Origin: Streptomyces sp. NBC_01231
GTDB lineage: Bacteria > Actinomycetota > Actinomycetes > Streptomycetales > Streptomycetaceae
NCBI GenBank assembly: GCA_035999765.1
Contig: CP108521.1
Location: 7,068,001-7,132,000, forward strand
Length of the DNA: 64,000 nucleotides
Reading direction: 5' to 3'
A program made the translations under genes and the position numbers. Below the pieces are notes generated by a model that made no database searches, was not told the origin of the DNA, and saw only the letters and a program-made list of their open reading frames with translations. Below are positions 10,300 through 20,700 of this stretch, piece by piece. How positions within the stretch are numbered: position 1 is the stretch's first letter; every line of letters starts with the position of its first letter.

Positions 10300-10485
10300 A
10301 TGTACGAGTACGAGCTCCACCAGTTCCGTTCCGCCGAACTGATCCGCCGGGCCGAGCAGGACCGGCTGGCCCGCCGGGCCGTCCTCGGCAAGCGCGCCGC
10401 CCGCCGCGAAGCGGCCCGACGCACCGCCGAGAGCGATCCGCATACCGGCCGCCCACGTCGGCACCGGTTCGTCCGCACCGCGTGA
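10300..10485 (+). CDS. Small basic helical protein
   Basis: A 61-residue ORF starting at ATG 10300, with a purine-rich GAGGGAC upstream. The sequence starts MYEYELHQFRSAEL and continues as an Arg/Ala-rich amphipathic helix (many RR pairs). It lies directly upstream of the large LuxR-type regulator on the same strand. No family is recognised; codon use is normal for the genome. It may be a small regulatory partner, or simply an independent gene. Confidence 0.6.
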   Translation: MYEYELHQFRSAELIRRAEQDRLARRAVLGKRAARREAARRTAESDPHTGRPRRHRFVRTA

Positions 10486-10522
10486 GCGCGGGGACGGCGA
10501 CGGGGACGGGACGGGCGACCGT

Positions 10523-13500
10523 ATGACGCCGCCCGTCCCCGTGCGCGCCGAGTCCGTCGAGGTTCTGCCGAGCACGGATGCCGGGTTGCCGGACCTGTCA
10601 ACGCCGGGCACCGGACCGTCGGACCTGCCGAGGACGGGTGCCGGGCTGTCGGCCCTGGCGACGGCACGCACCGCGCTGACGGATCTGTCGAAAACAGGTG
10701 CCGCTCTGTCAGACCCGCGTGCGATGCTCGGGCCCGTGGAGACCAGGTCCATCAGTCCCGTGTTCGTCGGCCGCACCGATGAACTGGACACGTTGAACGA
10801 CGCGCTCGCCCGTGCCGCCGCGGGCGAGCCGCAGGCGTTACTCCTCGGCGGCGAGGCCGGGGTCGGCAAGACCCGCCTGGTCGAGGAGTTCGCCACCGCC
10901 GCCTGCCGCCGGGGTGCCGTCGTCGCACTCGGCGGCTGTGTCGAGATCGGCGCCGACGGACTGCCGTTCGCCCCCTTCTCCACCGCCCTGCGTGCCCTGC
11001 GCCGCGAACTGCCGGACGAACTCGCGGCCGCGGCCGCCGGCCAGGAGGAGGAACTGGCCCGGCTGCTGCCCGAACTCGGCGAGACGGGCCCCGGACGGCA
11101 CGACGAGGAGGGCATGGCCCGCCTCTTCGAACTCACCGCCCGGCTGCTGGAACGCGTCGCCGCCGACCGCACGGTCGTCGTCGTCCTGGAGGACCTGCAC
11201 TGGGCCGACGCCTCCACCCGCCACCTCCTCTCCTACCTCTTCCGCACTCTGCGCACCGGCCGCCTCGTCGTCCTCGCCACCTACCGCGCCGACGACATCC
11301 ACCGCCGCCACCCGCTGCGCCCCCTCCTCGCCGAACTCGACCGGCTGCGCACCGTCCGCCGTATCGAACTCGGCCGCTTCAACCGTGCCGAGGTCGGCCG
11401 CCAGATCGCCGGCATCCTCGCCTCCGAACCCGACCCGATCCAGGCCGACGACATCTTCGAACGCTCCGACGGCAACGCCTTCTTCGTCGAGGAACTCGCC
11501 GTCGCCGCCCACGAGGGCTCCTGCACCGGCCTCACCGACTCCCTGCGAGACCTGCTCCTGGTGCGCGTCGAGGGACTCCCGGAGAGCGCCCAGCGGGTCG
11601 CCCGGATCGTCGCCGAGGGCGGCTCCACCGTCGAGTACCGGCTGCTCGCCGCCGTGGCCCGGTTCGCCGAGGACGACCTCATCGAGGCCCTGCGGGCGGC
11701 CGTGGGGGCCAACATCCTTCTCGCCGCGCCCGGTGGCGACGGCTACCGCTTCCGCCACTCGCTGGTCCGCGAGGCCGTCAGCGACGACCTGCTGCCCGGC
11801 GAACGCTCCCGCCTCAACCGCCGCTACGCCGAAGCCCTGGAGGCCGACCCCACGCTCGTCCCGGCCGGCGAACGCGTGATGCGCCTGGCCAGTTACTGGT
11901 ACCACGCCCACGACGCCGCCAAGGCCCTGCCCGCCGTCCTGGCCGCCTCCGTCACCGCACGCCGCCGGCACGCCTACTCCGAACAACTGGGGCTGCTGGA
12001 ACGCGCGATGGAACTGTGGGACACCGCCCCCGAGGACGTCCGCGCGCGACTGCGCCCCGTCGACTACACCGAGGTCTATCCGCCCTGCGGCCGCGACCCG
12101 GCGACCACTCCGCTCCGCTACCTCGACCTGATGGCCGAGGCAGCCGTCGCCGGACGGCTGTGCGGGGAACGCGAACGCGCCCTGAAGATCATCAAGCGGG
12201 CGCTGCGACTGCTGGGCGACGAGGGCGACCCGCTGCGCGCCGCCTGGTTCTGGACCCAGCGCTCCCGCCTTGTCCAGGCGCAGTCCCGCGGCGACGGCTG
12301 GGCCGAACTGGCCACCGCCCAGGACCTCGTACGCGGGCTGCCGCCCTCGGAGGTGCACGCCGAGGTCCTCGCCAGCGTGGCCAACTGGTCCATGGTGCAC
12401 GCCCCCGGCCCCGACGCCTTCACGGCCGCCGAACGCGCGGTGGAGTACGCGCGGATGCTCGGCGTCCGCGACACCGAGATGAACGCCCGCCTCACGCTCG
12501 GCGGCCTCATGGTCGAGGCCGGTGACGTGGCGGCGGGCCTCGCCGAAATGTCCGAGGTCAAGGACCGAACGGTGGAGTACGGCATCTCCACCATCGCCGG
12601 CCGTGCCTATGTGAACCTGCCCGACGCCCTCGAATCCGTCGGCCGCTCCAAGGAGGCCGTGCCGGTCCTGGAGGAGGGACTCGCCCACGCCCAGAAGTTC
12701 GGCCTGCTGGACGCCGAGGCCTGGATCTGGGGCAACCTCGCCGAGAGCCTCTACTCCCTGGGCCGCTGGGACCAGGCCGCCGAAGCGGGCACCAAGGCCG
12801 AACGCGTCGGCCAGAGCGCCAAGCCCCACGGCTTCCACGCCACCCTCCGCGCCGAACTCGCCCTCGACCGAGGGGACCTGGCCGCCGCCGCAGGCCATCT
12901 GACCGCCGCCCGCGGCCACTTCGGGAACCACGACCGCGCTCCCCAGCACGAACTGCCCCTCGTGCGCATCGCGATCGGTATCGCCGCCGCCGAGGGCCGC
13001 CTCCTCGACGCCCGCGCCGAACTCGCGCGCGCCCTGGCCGCCGGCTTCCCGCCCGGCACCCAGCGCTACGTCTGGCGGATGCTGCTCGCCTCGGCCGCCA
13101 CGGAAGCCGACGCGCGCGACCTGCCCACCGTCGGCCCCGGCCGCCCCGAGATCCTCGAACGCATCCGCGTCACAGCCAAGCCCCTGACCACCCATGTCCC
13201 GGTATGGCAGGCCTACGAGCGCTGGGTCCGCGCCGAGCTGCTACGAGCCGAGGGCGCCGCCCGAGCGGACACCTGGGCGCAGGTCGTCACCGCCTTCGAG
13301 GCCCTGGAGCGCCCCTACGATCTCGCCCGCGTCCGGCACCGCCTCGCCGAGGCCCTCCTGCTGTCGGGGGAGGGCGACGACGACCGGGACCGCGCCACGG
13401 AACTGCTGCGCCTGGCCCACGCAGCCGCCGAACACCTCGGCGCGCGTCCCCTGGCCGTATCCACCGCCCGCCTGGCCCAGCGCGCCCGCCTCAGCCTCAC

Positions 13501-13807
13501 CGGCGCCCGCCCCCTGAAGGGCGGCCGGACCGCCACCGACGGCGGGGCCGATGACGGCACCCCGGAAGACCCGGCCCGCGCCCTCGGCCTCACCGGCCGG
13601 GAACGCGACGTCCTGCGCCTGGTCTCCGCCGGCCGCACCAATCGCCAGATAGCCGAGGAGCTGTTCATCTCCCCGAAGACGGCCAGCGTCCACGTCTCGA
13701 ACATCCTGGGCAAGCTCGGCGTCTCGGGCCGGGGCGAGGCGGCGGCGGTGGCACATCGTCTGGGACTGTTCGCGGCCGATGTCTCCCATGTGCCGACCTC
13801 CGGCTGA
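10523..13807 (+). CDS. Large AAA ATPase transcriptional regulator with LuxR C-terminal domain (LAL type)
   Basis: A protein of up to 1094 residues built as the LAL regulators are. It has an N-terminal ATPase domain with Walker A GGEAGVGKT (Lys116) and Walker B VVVVLEDLHWAD, a long central helical TPR-like region, and a C-terminal LuxR helix-turn-helix at about residues 1030-1088 (LTGRERDVLRLVSAGRTNRQIAEELF). LAL proteins are pathway-level activators, some in antibiotic clusters and some in carbohydrate use. The start is uncertain. From ATG 10523 the first 70 residues are a low-complexity run of degenerate repeats; an in-frame GTG at 10736, just before the conserved SPVFVGRTDELDTL, is a strong alternative. 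No ligand or target can be inferred from the neighbours. Confidence 0.9.
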   Translation: MTPPVPVRAESVEVLPSTDAGLPDLSTPGTGPSDLPRTGAGLSALATARTALTDLSKTGAALSDPRAMLGPVETRSISPVFVGRTDELDTLNDALARAAAGEPQALLLGGEAGVGKTRLVEEFATAACRRGAVVALGGCVEIGADGLPFAPFSTALRALRRELPDELAAAAAGQEEELARLLPELGETGPGRHDEEGMARLFELTARLLERVAADRTVVVVLEDLHWADASTRHLLSYLFRTLRTGRLVVLATYRADDIHRRHPLRPLLAELDRLRTVRRIELGRFNRAEVGRQIAGILASEPDPIQADDIFERSDGNAFFVEELAVAAHEGSCTGLTDSLRDLLLVRVEGLPESAQRVARIVAEGGSTVEYRLLAAVARFAEDDLIEALRAAVGANILLAAPGGDGYRFRHSLVREAVSDDLLPGERSRLNRRYAEALEADPTLVPAGERVMRLASYWYHAHDAAKALPAVLAASVTARRRHAYSEQLGLLERAMELWDTAPEDVRARLRPVDYTEVYPPCGRDPATTPLRYLDLMAEAAVAGRLCGERERALKIIKRALRLLGDEGDPLRAAWFWTQRSRLVQAQSRGDGWAELATAQDLVRGLPPSEVHAEVLASVANWSMVHAPGPDAFTAAERAVEYARMLGVRDTEMNARLTLGGLMVEAGDVAAGLAEMSEVKDRTVEYGISTIAGRAYVNLPDALESVGRSKEAVPVLEEGLAHAQKFGLLDAEAWIWGNLAESLYSLGRWDQAAEAGTKAERVGQSAKPHGFHATLRAELALDRGDLAAAAGHLTAARGHFGNHDRAPQHELPLVRIAIGIAAAEGRLLDARAELARALAAGFPPGTQRYVWRMLLASAATEADARDLPTVGPGRPEILERIRVTAKPLTTHVPVWQAYERWVRAELLRAEGAARADTWAQVVTAFEALERPYDLARVRHRLAEALLLSGEGDDDRDRATELLRLAHAAAEHLGARPLAVSTARLAQRARLSLTGARPLKGGRTATDGGADDGTPEDPARALGLTGRERDVLRLVSAGRTNRQIAEELFISPKTASVHVSNILGKLGVSGRGEAAAVAHRLGLFAADVSHVPTSG

Positions 13808-13841
13808 GGCGTAGGCTGCAAGTGACTGGCATGGAGGCGCC

Positions 13842-14030
13842 GTGTTCAACATGTTCGAGGAACTGTTCGCACCGGGCCGCAAGCACACCCGCGACGAGCA
13901 GAACCGGCTGGAACTCACCCGGGAGGACGTCGGAGACGGCGATCCCGGGCACGGGCCCATAGACCTCACGTCCGGGAAGGTCGTCGTACGACCGCCGAAG
14001 CCGGACGAGGAGCCCTTCTCGCGGGAGTGA
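13842..14030 (+). CDS. Small conserved hypothetical protein (DUF6191-like)
   Basis: A 62-residue acidic protein starting with GTG 13842, preceded by TGGAGGC with good spacing. The sequence FNMFEELFAPGRKHTRDEQNRLEL, then an acidic middle and a PIDLTSGKVVVRPPK end, matches a short family common in streptomycetes that I recall as DUF6191. Its function is unknown. It follows the LAL regulator by 34 bases on the same strand. Confidence 0.75.
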   Translation: MFNMFEELFAPGRKHTRDEQNRLELTREDVGDGDPGHGPIDLTSGKVVVRPPKPDEEPFSRE

Positions 14031-14046
14031 GCGCCGGGGCAGGCCC

Positions 14047-15216
14047 TCAGCGCACCTGTATCTCCAGGATCCGGTCGTCCCCGTCCTTCGGGTCCCCGCG
14101 GCCGTCCGTGTTGCTGGTCACCAGCCACAGCTTGTCGCCGCCTGCCGATACCACCGTGCGCAGCCGGCCGTAATCGCCCTGGAGGAAGGCCTGAGGGTCG
14201 GCCGAGGCCGCCGTGCCCTTGAGGGGGATGCGCCACAGACGCTGGCCCTTCAGGCCTGCCATCCAGACGGAACCCTCGGCGTAGGCGATGCCGCTCGGGG
14301 AGGCGTCGTCCGTGCGCCACTGGGCCACCGGGTTCTGGTACTCGGAGCTGTCCGACCTGCCCTCCGCGTCCGGCCAGCCGTAGTTCCCGCCCGGCTTGAT
14401 CGCGTTCAGTTCGTCCCAGGTGTCCTGGCCGAACTCCGAGGCGAACAGGCGCTGCTTGGAATCCCAGGCCAGACCCTGCACATTGCGGTGGCCGTACGAG
14501 TACACGGGGGAGTCCGGGAAGGGGTTGCCCGGCGCCGGTTCGCCCTCCGGGGTCAGCCGGAGGATCTTGCCGCCCAGCGACTTGGTGTCCTGGGACAGGC
14601 CGGTGTCCCCGCTCTCGCCGGTGCCCGCGTACAGCATCCGGTCCGGGCCGAAGGCGATCCGGCCGCCGTTGTGGATCACGCCCTTGGGGATGCCCTTGAA
14701 GATCGTGTCGGGCGCGCCCAGTTGCTCGCCGGAGGGCTTCTTCTCGTCGTACAGCATGCGGACGACGCGATTGTCGGAGGCCGAGGTGAAGTAGGCGTAG
14801 ACCATGTGGTCCGAGGCGTAGTCCGGGGAGATCGCGATGCCGAGCAGGCCGCCCTCACCCGCCGGGGAGACCCCCGGCACCTCGCCCAGCTCGGTCTTCT
14901 TGCCCGACTGCCCGTCGATCCAGGTGATCGTGCCCTCGTCGCGGGACGAGACGAGCAGATCGCCGTCCGGGAGGGGGGCCAGGCCCCAGGGGCTGTCGAG
15001 GCCTTCCGTGACGGTGCGCACCACCTTCACCGAACCCTTGGCGGGGGGTGCCTGCTCAGCGGGTTCCCGGGAGGGCGACGACCCCGAAGCCGTACGACTA
15101 GGTGTGGGGCTGTCGGCGCCGGACGACGGTCCGCCGCCTCCGCCGTCGGACGAGCATCCGGCCGTCAGCAGGAGGGCGGCCGCGGCCAACGCGGCCGGTA
15201 CAGCTCGGTGTTGCAC
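14047..15216 (-). CDS. Secreted lipoprotein glucose/sorbosone dehydrogenase-family protein
   Basis: A 389-residue protein with a lipoprotein signal peptide; the lipobox is LTAGC with Cys21 as the acylated residue, followed by a Ser/Gly/Pro linker. The rest is a six-bladed beta-propeller of the glucose/sorbosone dehydrogenase family. Marks are LDSPWGLAPLPDGDLLVSSRDEGTI at the start, GEGGLLGIAISPDY, HNGGRIAFGPD, GHRNVQGLAWD and ELNAIKPGGNYGWPDAEG. PQQ-dependent sugar oxidation is known for some members, but many relatives have no assigned activity. It lies downstream of the aldo/keto reductase on the same strand with an 80-base gap, so it may share its transcript. Confidence 0.87.
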   Translation of the reverse strand: MQHRAVPAALAAAALLLTAGCSSDGGGGGPSSGADSPTPSRTASGSSPSREPAEQAPPAKGSVKVVRTVTEGLDSPWGLAPLPDGDLLVSSRDEGTITWIDGQSGKKTELGEVPGVSPAGEGGLLGIAISPDYASDHMVYAYFTSASDNRVVRMLYDEKKPSGEQLGAPDTIFKGIPKGVIHNGGRIAFGPDRMLYAGTGESGDTGLSQDTKSLGGKILRLTPEGEPAPGNPFPDSPVYSYGHRNVQGLAWDSKQRLFASEFGQDTWDELNAIKPGGNYGWPDAEGRSDSSEYQNPVAQWRTDDASPSGIAYAEGSVWMAGLKGQRLWRIPLKGTAASADPQAFLQGDYGRLRTVVSAGGDKLWLVTSNTDGRGDPKDGDDRILEIQVR

Positions 15217-15296
15217 GATTCTGGTCCCTTCGACGGGCGGTCTCGCGGCAGGTTCTACTTGTCATACACCGCTCGCGCCTCACAGGTTCCCGATTC

Positions 15297-16295
15297 CTAG
15301 TCCCAGGATCCCTGTGCCCGTGGGAGCTCCGCCACTTCCGCCAGGTCCTGGGCCGTCAGGCGCAGGGTCGCCGCCCGTGCGTTGTCCGTCACCCAGCGCT
15401 CCTGCTTGGCACCGGGCACCGGGACCACATGCCTGGCCTGGGCGAGGACCCAGGCCAGGGCCACCTGAGCCGGAGTGACGTCCGCGCCGTGGCGGCGGGC
15501 CACCCGGCGCAGGCCGGCCACGATCGGCTGGTTGGCGGCCATCATCTCCGCGGTGAAGCGGGGGTGGCGGGCCCGCAGGTCGTCCCGTTCGAAGCCCTCG
15601 CCCGGCGTGAGCGTGCCGGTCAGGAAGCCGTTGCCGAGCGGCATCGCGGCCAGGAAACCGATGCCGCGGGCCTCGCACCACGGCAGCAGCGACCACGCGG
15701 CCTCCGGCGACCACACCGACAGCTCCGCCTGCACCGCGCTCACCGGGAAGACCTGCTGGACCCTCCGCAGCTGCCGGATCGTCGTGTCGTGCAGTCCGCC
15801 CTCGGACCGGCGGCCACCTCGCGGACCCATCGCGCACAGCCCCAACGACCGCACCTTTCCGGCCCGCACGAGCTCCGCCATCGCACCCCAGGTCTCCTCG
15901 ACCGGAACCTCGGGGTCCGCGCGGTGCAGCTGGTAGAGGTCGATGACGTCGGTCTGCAGTCGGCGCAGGGAGGCGTCGCAGGCCCGTCGCACATAGCCCG
16001 GGCGGCCGTTGGCCACGATGTGCTGCTCGCCGACCAGCAGGCCGACCTTGGTCGACACGAAGGCGTCCTGGCGCCGTTCCTTCAGCGCCCGCCCGATCAG
16101 CAGCTCGTTGGTGAACGGGCCGTACATGTCGGCCGTGTCCAGGAGCGTCGAGCCCAGGTCCAGCGCCCGGTGCACGGCCCTGATCGACTCCTCGCCGCGC
16201 TGCCGTGACCCGCTGTACGCCCAGCTCATCGGCATGCACCCGAGTCCGACGGCTCCCACCGCGAGCGCCGCCGCGCCGATCGTCCTGCGCTCCAC
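15297..16295 (-). CDS. Aldo/keto reductase
   Basis: A 332-residue TIM-barrel NADPH-dependent oxidoreductase. The family's catalytic tetrad is complete: Asp53 and Tyr58 in LLDTADMYG, Lys83 in VSTKVG, and His124 in YQLHRADP. The C-terminal VPVPGAKQERWVTDNARA segment binds the cofactor phosphate. The start is GTG 16295. It diverges from the D-2-hydroxyacid dehydrogenase gene with only 75 bases between them, so the two promoters are close together. The substrate is not predictable. Confidence 0.9.
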   Translation of the reverse strand: MERRTIGAAALAVGAVGLGCMPMSWAYSGSRQRGEESIRAVHRALDLGSTLLDTADMYGPFTNELLIGRALKERRQDAFVSTKVGLLVGEQHIVANGRPGYVRRACDASLRRLQTDVIDLYQLHRADPEVPVEETWGAMAELVRAGKVRSLGLCAMGPRGGRRSEGGLHDTTIRQLRRVQQVFPVSAVQAELSVWSPEAAWSLLPWCEARGIGFLAAMPLGNGFLTGTLTPGEGFERDDLRARHPRFTAEMMAANQPIVAGLRRVARRHGADVTPAQVALAWVLAQARHVVPVPGAKQERWVTDNARAATLRLTAQDLAEVAELPRAQGSWD

Positions 16296-16370
16296 CTGCT
16301 CGTGACCCTCCCTCTCCTGGCCCCCAACCTAACCTCTGCGCTGCCGCGTCCCTGACATAGCCTCCTGACC

Positions 16371-17324
16371 ATGACTGCTGCTGATGTGTGGCTCCCCGTT
16401 CCGCCGGAGGAGATCGAGGGAATCCCCGAGGGCCTGAACTACCGCTTCTGGAACGGGGAGGAGGATTTTCCCGCGGACCCCGCCGACTGCGTCTACTACG
16501 TGGTCCCCTACATGAAGCCCGTCGAGGTCGTGCTGCGACCGATGCCGCGTTTGAGCTCGGTGCAGGTCGTGCAGACCCTGTCGGCGGGCACCGACGCCGT
16601 CGAGCCGGGCCTCACGCACCTGCGCCCCGGCGTGCGGCTGTGCAATGCCCGCGGGGTGCACGAGGCGAGCACGGCCGAACTCGCGCTCACGCTGGTCCTC
16701 GCCTCGCTGCGCGGCGTACCGGGCTTCGTCCGCGCCCAGGACCGGGGGGAGTGGCGCGGCGGGTTCCGGCCCGCGCTGGCGGACCGGAACGTCCTGGTCG
16801 TGGGATACGGCTCGATCGGATCAGCGATCGAGGACCGGCTCGTTCCGTTCGAGGTGGCGCGTGTGGCGCGCGTCGCGCGCTCCGGGCGCACCACGGCGCG
16901 CGGACCCGTGCACCCACTCACCGAACTCCCCTCCCTGCTGCCGGAGGCGGACGTCGTGATCCTGTCCACACCGCTCAGCGAGACCACCCGCCACCTGGTG
17001 AACGCCGACTTCCTGGCCCGTATGAAGGACGGCGCGCTGCTGGTCAACGTGGCCCGCGGCCCCGTCGTCGACACCAAGGCGCTGCTCGCCGAGCTCGAGA
17101 GCGGCCGCCTCACCGCCGCCCTCGACGTCACCGACCCCGAGCCGCTGCCCCCGGGCCACCCCCTGTGGCACGCGCCCGGCGTGCTCATCAGCCCCCACGT
17201 CGGCGGACCCACGTCCGCGTTCCTGCCGCGCGCCAAGCGGCTCCTCGTGGACCAGTTGAACCGATTCGTGAACCAGGAGCCGCTGCGCAACGTGATCCTC
17301 ACGACGGGCGCAACCGGCGCCTGA
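16371..17324 (+). CDS. D-2-hydroxyacid dehydrogenase family protein
   Basis: A 317-residue NAD-dependent dehydrogenase. The Rossmann fingerprint VVGYGSIGSAI is at about residues 143-153. The catalytic Arg is in VNVARGPVVD, the Glu in VTDPEPLPPGHPLW and the His in ISPHVGG, so the active site is intact. The N-terminal part is shorter and unlike SerA at 24866-26455, and there is no ACT domain, so this is not a serine-pathway enzyme. Likely substrates are small 2-keto acids such as glyoxylate or phenylpyruvate. No Shine-Dalgarno site precedes ATG 16371; translation may be leaderless. Confidence 0.88.
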   Translation: MTAADVWLPVPPEEIEGIPEGLNYRFWNGEEDFPADPADCVYYVVPYMKPVEVVLRPMPRLSSVQVVQTLSAGTDAVEPGLTHLRPGVRLCNARGVHEASTAELALTLVLASLRGVPGFVRAQDRGEWRGGFRPALADRNVLVVGYGSIGSAIEDRLVPFEVARVARVARSGRTTARGPVHPLTELPSLLPEADVVILSTPLSETTRHLVNADFLARMKDGALLVNVARGPVVDTKALLAELESGRLTAALDVTDPEPLPPGHPLWHAPGVLISPHVGGPTSAFLPRAKRLLVDQLNRFVNQEPLRNVILTTGATGA

Positions 17325-17799
17325 CGCCCACGGCTTGAGCCCCACGCGCGCGATCCGCGCGACGGGCGCAACGGGCGCACAATCCGTTTCCGGCACCCTC
17401 CGCAACCTTCCGGACGCGGTCCGTGCCCGCATCGCCGCTGGTCGTCACGGAGCGTAGAGGAACTATGTCCCTGAGTGACGAGACTGGTGTATCGTCCCGA
17501 CAGGGGCTGCGCCGAGAGCCATTCGGCGCCGGGGATGGACATTGCAGAATGTGAGGGGGGCGACGGGCGATGCACGGCCTATGGACGAACGATCCGACGC
17601 GGCGAGGCCGCCGGCGACGACCCTGGAACACGGCCGCGCGTGGACGCGGTCACCACGGCAGCCACCACGACGGGCATGCCGGACCCCCTGGCCATCAGCA
17701 TCACAGCCACCACCGCGGGTGCAGCAGCCGCGGGAGGCACGCGCACCCAGCGCACCGGGACCCGAGGGACCTCAGGGCGGCGCGGACCGGGAGGGCCCG
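17325..17799. promoter_or_regulatory. Intergenic and upstream region of the GGDEF-EAL gene
   Basis: About 475 bases without a convincing gene. It begins with a GC hairpin (GCGCGCGATCCGCGCG, near 17346-17361). The 12-base string GACGGGCGCAAC occurs at 17303-17314 and again at 17361-17372. The reading frame of the next gene remains open back to 17542, but the encoded stretch is Pro/Arg/Ala-rich and lacks a ribosome site near its possible starts, so it is treated here as untranslated leader. No sigma motif is assigned. Confidence 0.4.
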
Positions 17800-20700
17800 G
17801 TGAGTTCGCCCCCGTCCTCCACGACCACTCTCGACTCGGCGCCGCGGGTCCGGCGCGTAACCGGCCCGTCGACCACCCGCCCACCGGCTTCGGGCAGCGG
17901 ATCGAGCATGGTCCGCCAACTCGTGCTGGCCCTGGTGTGCGCCGGATACGCCCTGGGTTCCGCGCTCGGCTGGGGCTCGCGCGAAGCCGCCCTGATCATG
18001 GGTGACTTCGGGCTCAGTGCCGCGGCGGGCGCCGGGGCCGTCTCCTGTTTCCTCTACGCCCGCAGCCGCCGGATCCGCTTTCGACCCGCGTGGATGCTGT
18101 TCGCCCTCTCCTCGACGATGGCGGCCCTGGGCAACCTGGTGTGGGGGTGGTACGAGGTCGTCCTCGGTATCGAGGTGCCCAGCCCCAGCTACGCAGACCT
18201 GTTCTTCCTGTGCTTCGCGCCACCCGCCATCGTGGGACTGCTGGTGCTCGCCAAGCGGCCGGTGACGAAGGCGGGTTGGGTCTGTCTCGGCCTGGACGCC
18301 TGGCTGATCGGCGGCTCCCTGCTCACGCTCTCCTGGAGCCTGGCCCTCGCGCAGGCGGCCAGGTCCGAGGGGTCGAGCGTTTCGCACGCCGCGCTCTCGC
18401 TCGCCTATCCGCTGCTGGACATCGCCCTGGTCAGCATGGTGCTCGCCCTGCACTTCAGGCGCTCGGCGGTGAACCGGACGGCGGTCAACACCGCGATCGG
18501 GGCGCTCGCCCTGACCGTGATGTGCGACGCCCTGTTCACCTCGCCATTGCTGCACCACACGTACCGCTCCGGACAGCTGCTCGACGCCGGCTGGTTCGCC
18601 GGCTCGCTGCTGCTCGCGTACGCCCCCTGGGCCGCGTCGGGGTCCGAAACCGACGCCGACCGTCCACCCCCGCCCGGGGGGACCCGCGTGGTGCGCGAGC
18701 ACCTGCCCGGACAGCGCCCCGGCCCGAACCCCCATCCCCCCGCGCAGGGAGATGATCCCAGCCGGTACCCGACCGCCCGGCCCATCGCCGGCTCCCTGGC
18801 CGCCCTCACGCCCTACCTCGCCGCCGCCGTCTGCACCCTGGGGATCCTCTACAACGTCCTCAACGGCCGCAGCGTCGACCGCGTGGTGCTGCTCACCGGC
18901 GGGACGGTGGTGCTCGCTCTCGTGGTGCGCCAAGGCATCATGCTGCTCGACAACATCACCCTCACCCAGGAACTGGCGCAGCAGGAGAACCACTTCCGTT
19001 CCCTGGTGCAGGGCTCCAGCGACGTCATCATGATCGCCGCGCCCAACGGCATCCTGCGTTACGTCTCCCCGGCCGCCGCCGGAGTGTACGGGTGCCCCGC
19101 CGAGGAGCTCGTCGGCACGGAGCTGGCCGGACTCATCCACCCGGAGGACCTGGGCTGCGTGGTGCACGAGGTGCGCCGCTTCCTCGCCGCCAGCCCCCTG
19201 GAGGAACCCACCACACGCATCGAATGCCGCTTCCGGTCCGGCGAGGGCGGTTGGCTCAATGTCGAGTCCACGGTCAACCGTCACCACGGCGGCCTCATCT
19301 TCAACAGCCGGGACGTGACCGAGAGGGTCCGACTGCAGGCGCAGCTCCAGCACAACGCCGAGCACGACCCGCTGACCGACCTGCCCAACCGCGCCCTGTT
19401 CACCCGGCGCGTCCAGCAGGCTCTGTCCGGCCGCCGCGCCTCGGACCGGGGCGCCGCATTGCGCGGCACGGCCGTGCTCTTCATCGACCTGGACGGCTTC
19501 AAGGCCGTCAACGACACGATCGGGCACCAGGCCGGCGACGAGCTGCTGGTCCAGGCCGCCCGCAGGCTCCAGGACGCCGTCCGGCACGGGGACACCGCGT
19601 CCCGGCTCGGCGGCGACGAGTTCGCGGCCCTGATCGTCGGCGACGGCACCCGTGACCGCCCCGCCCGCGAACGTCACATCCTGGAGCTCGCCGACCGCCT
19701 CCGGACCAAGCTCTCGCAGCCGTTCCTCATCGACGGCAACGATGTCCGGGTCAACGCGTCCATCGGCGTCGCCTTCGCCGAACCGGGCCTCGGCGCGGGC
19801 GAACTGCTGCGCAACGCGGACCTCGCGATGTACCGCGCCAAGGCGGGCGGCAAGGGCCGAGTCGAGTTGTACGCCCCACAGATGCAGCAGGACGTCGTAC
19901 GGAAGGCCGAGCTGGCCACGCGTCTGCGGGCGGCGCTGCACGACGGAGAGTTCACGCTGCTGCACCAGCCGGTGGTGTGCCTGGAGGACGGCCGGATCAC
20001 CTCGGTCTCCGCCCAGGCGCGCTGGCGCTCCTCCCAGGGCGTGCTGTTCACGCCCGCCGAGTTCCTGCGGGTGGCCGAGGACAGCGACAAGACCGCCGAG
20101 CTGGGGCGCTGGATGCTGGAGGAGGCCGTCGAGCAGGCGGCCGAGCGGGCGGCGGCGGGCCTGTCCGTACCGGTGGCGGTCCGGATGGGCGCGCGCCGGC
20201 TGCTGGACCGCTCGATGCCGCTCGGCTCGACCGAGGCTCTGCTGACCCGGCACGGACTGCCGTCCGGCTCCCTGGTGATCGAGCTGGCCGACATCGACCC
20301 CCGGGTCTCCCTGGACGAGCTGGAGCGTCGACTGAGCGCGTTGCGCAGGCTCGGGGTCCGGATCGCTCTGGACGGCTTCGGAAGCGGATACGCGGCGATC
20401 ACGGCTCTCAGGCGACTCCCGGTCGACGTGCTGAGACTCGACCGCGGTCTGGTCGAAGGTGTCGTCGAGTCCGCGCGGCTGCACAAGATCACCAGTGGGC
20501 TGTTGAGGATCGCCGGGGATCTCGGGTTGCAGTCGGTGGCGGACGGCGTGGACCTGCCGGAGCAGGTCGTGGCGCTGCGCGCGATGGGCTGCACCCACGG
20601 GCAGGGCATGGCGTTCTCGGGTCCGCTGGACGAGTACCGGCTGCGCCAGGCGCTGGGTTCCGGCCACTGCCCGGTGCCGCACGGCCCGGCCGAGCCCGCG

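Noticed and set aside
17701..20682. A 993-codon open frame on the minus strand opposite the GGDEF-EAL gene
   Set aside because: It mirrors the plus-strand gene codon for codon, as happens in very GC-rich DNA; the protein is low-complexity with no recognisable domain.
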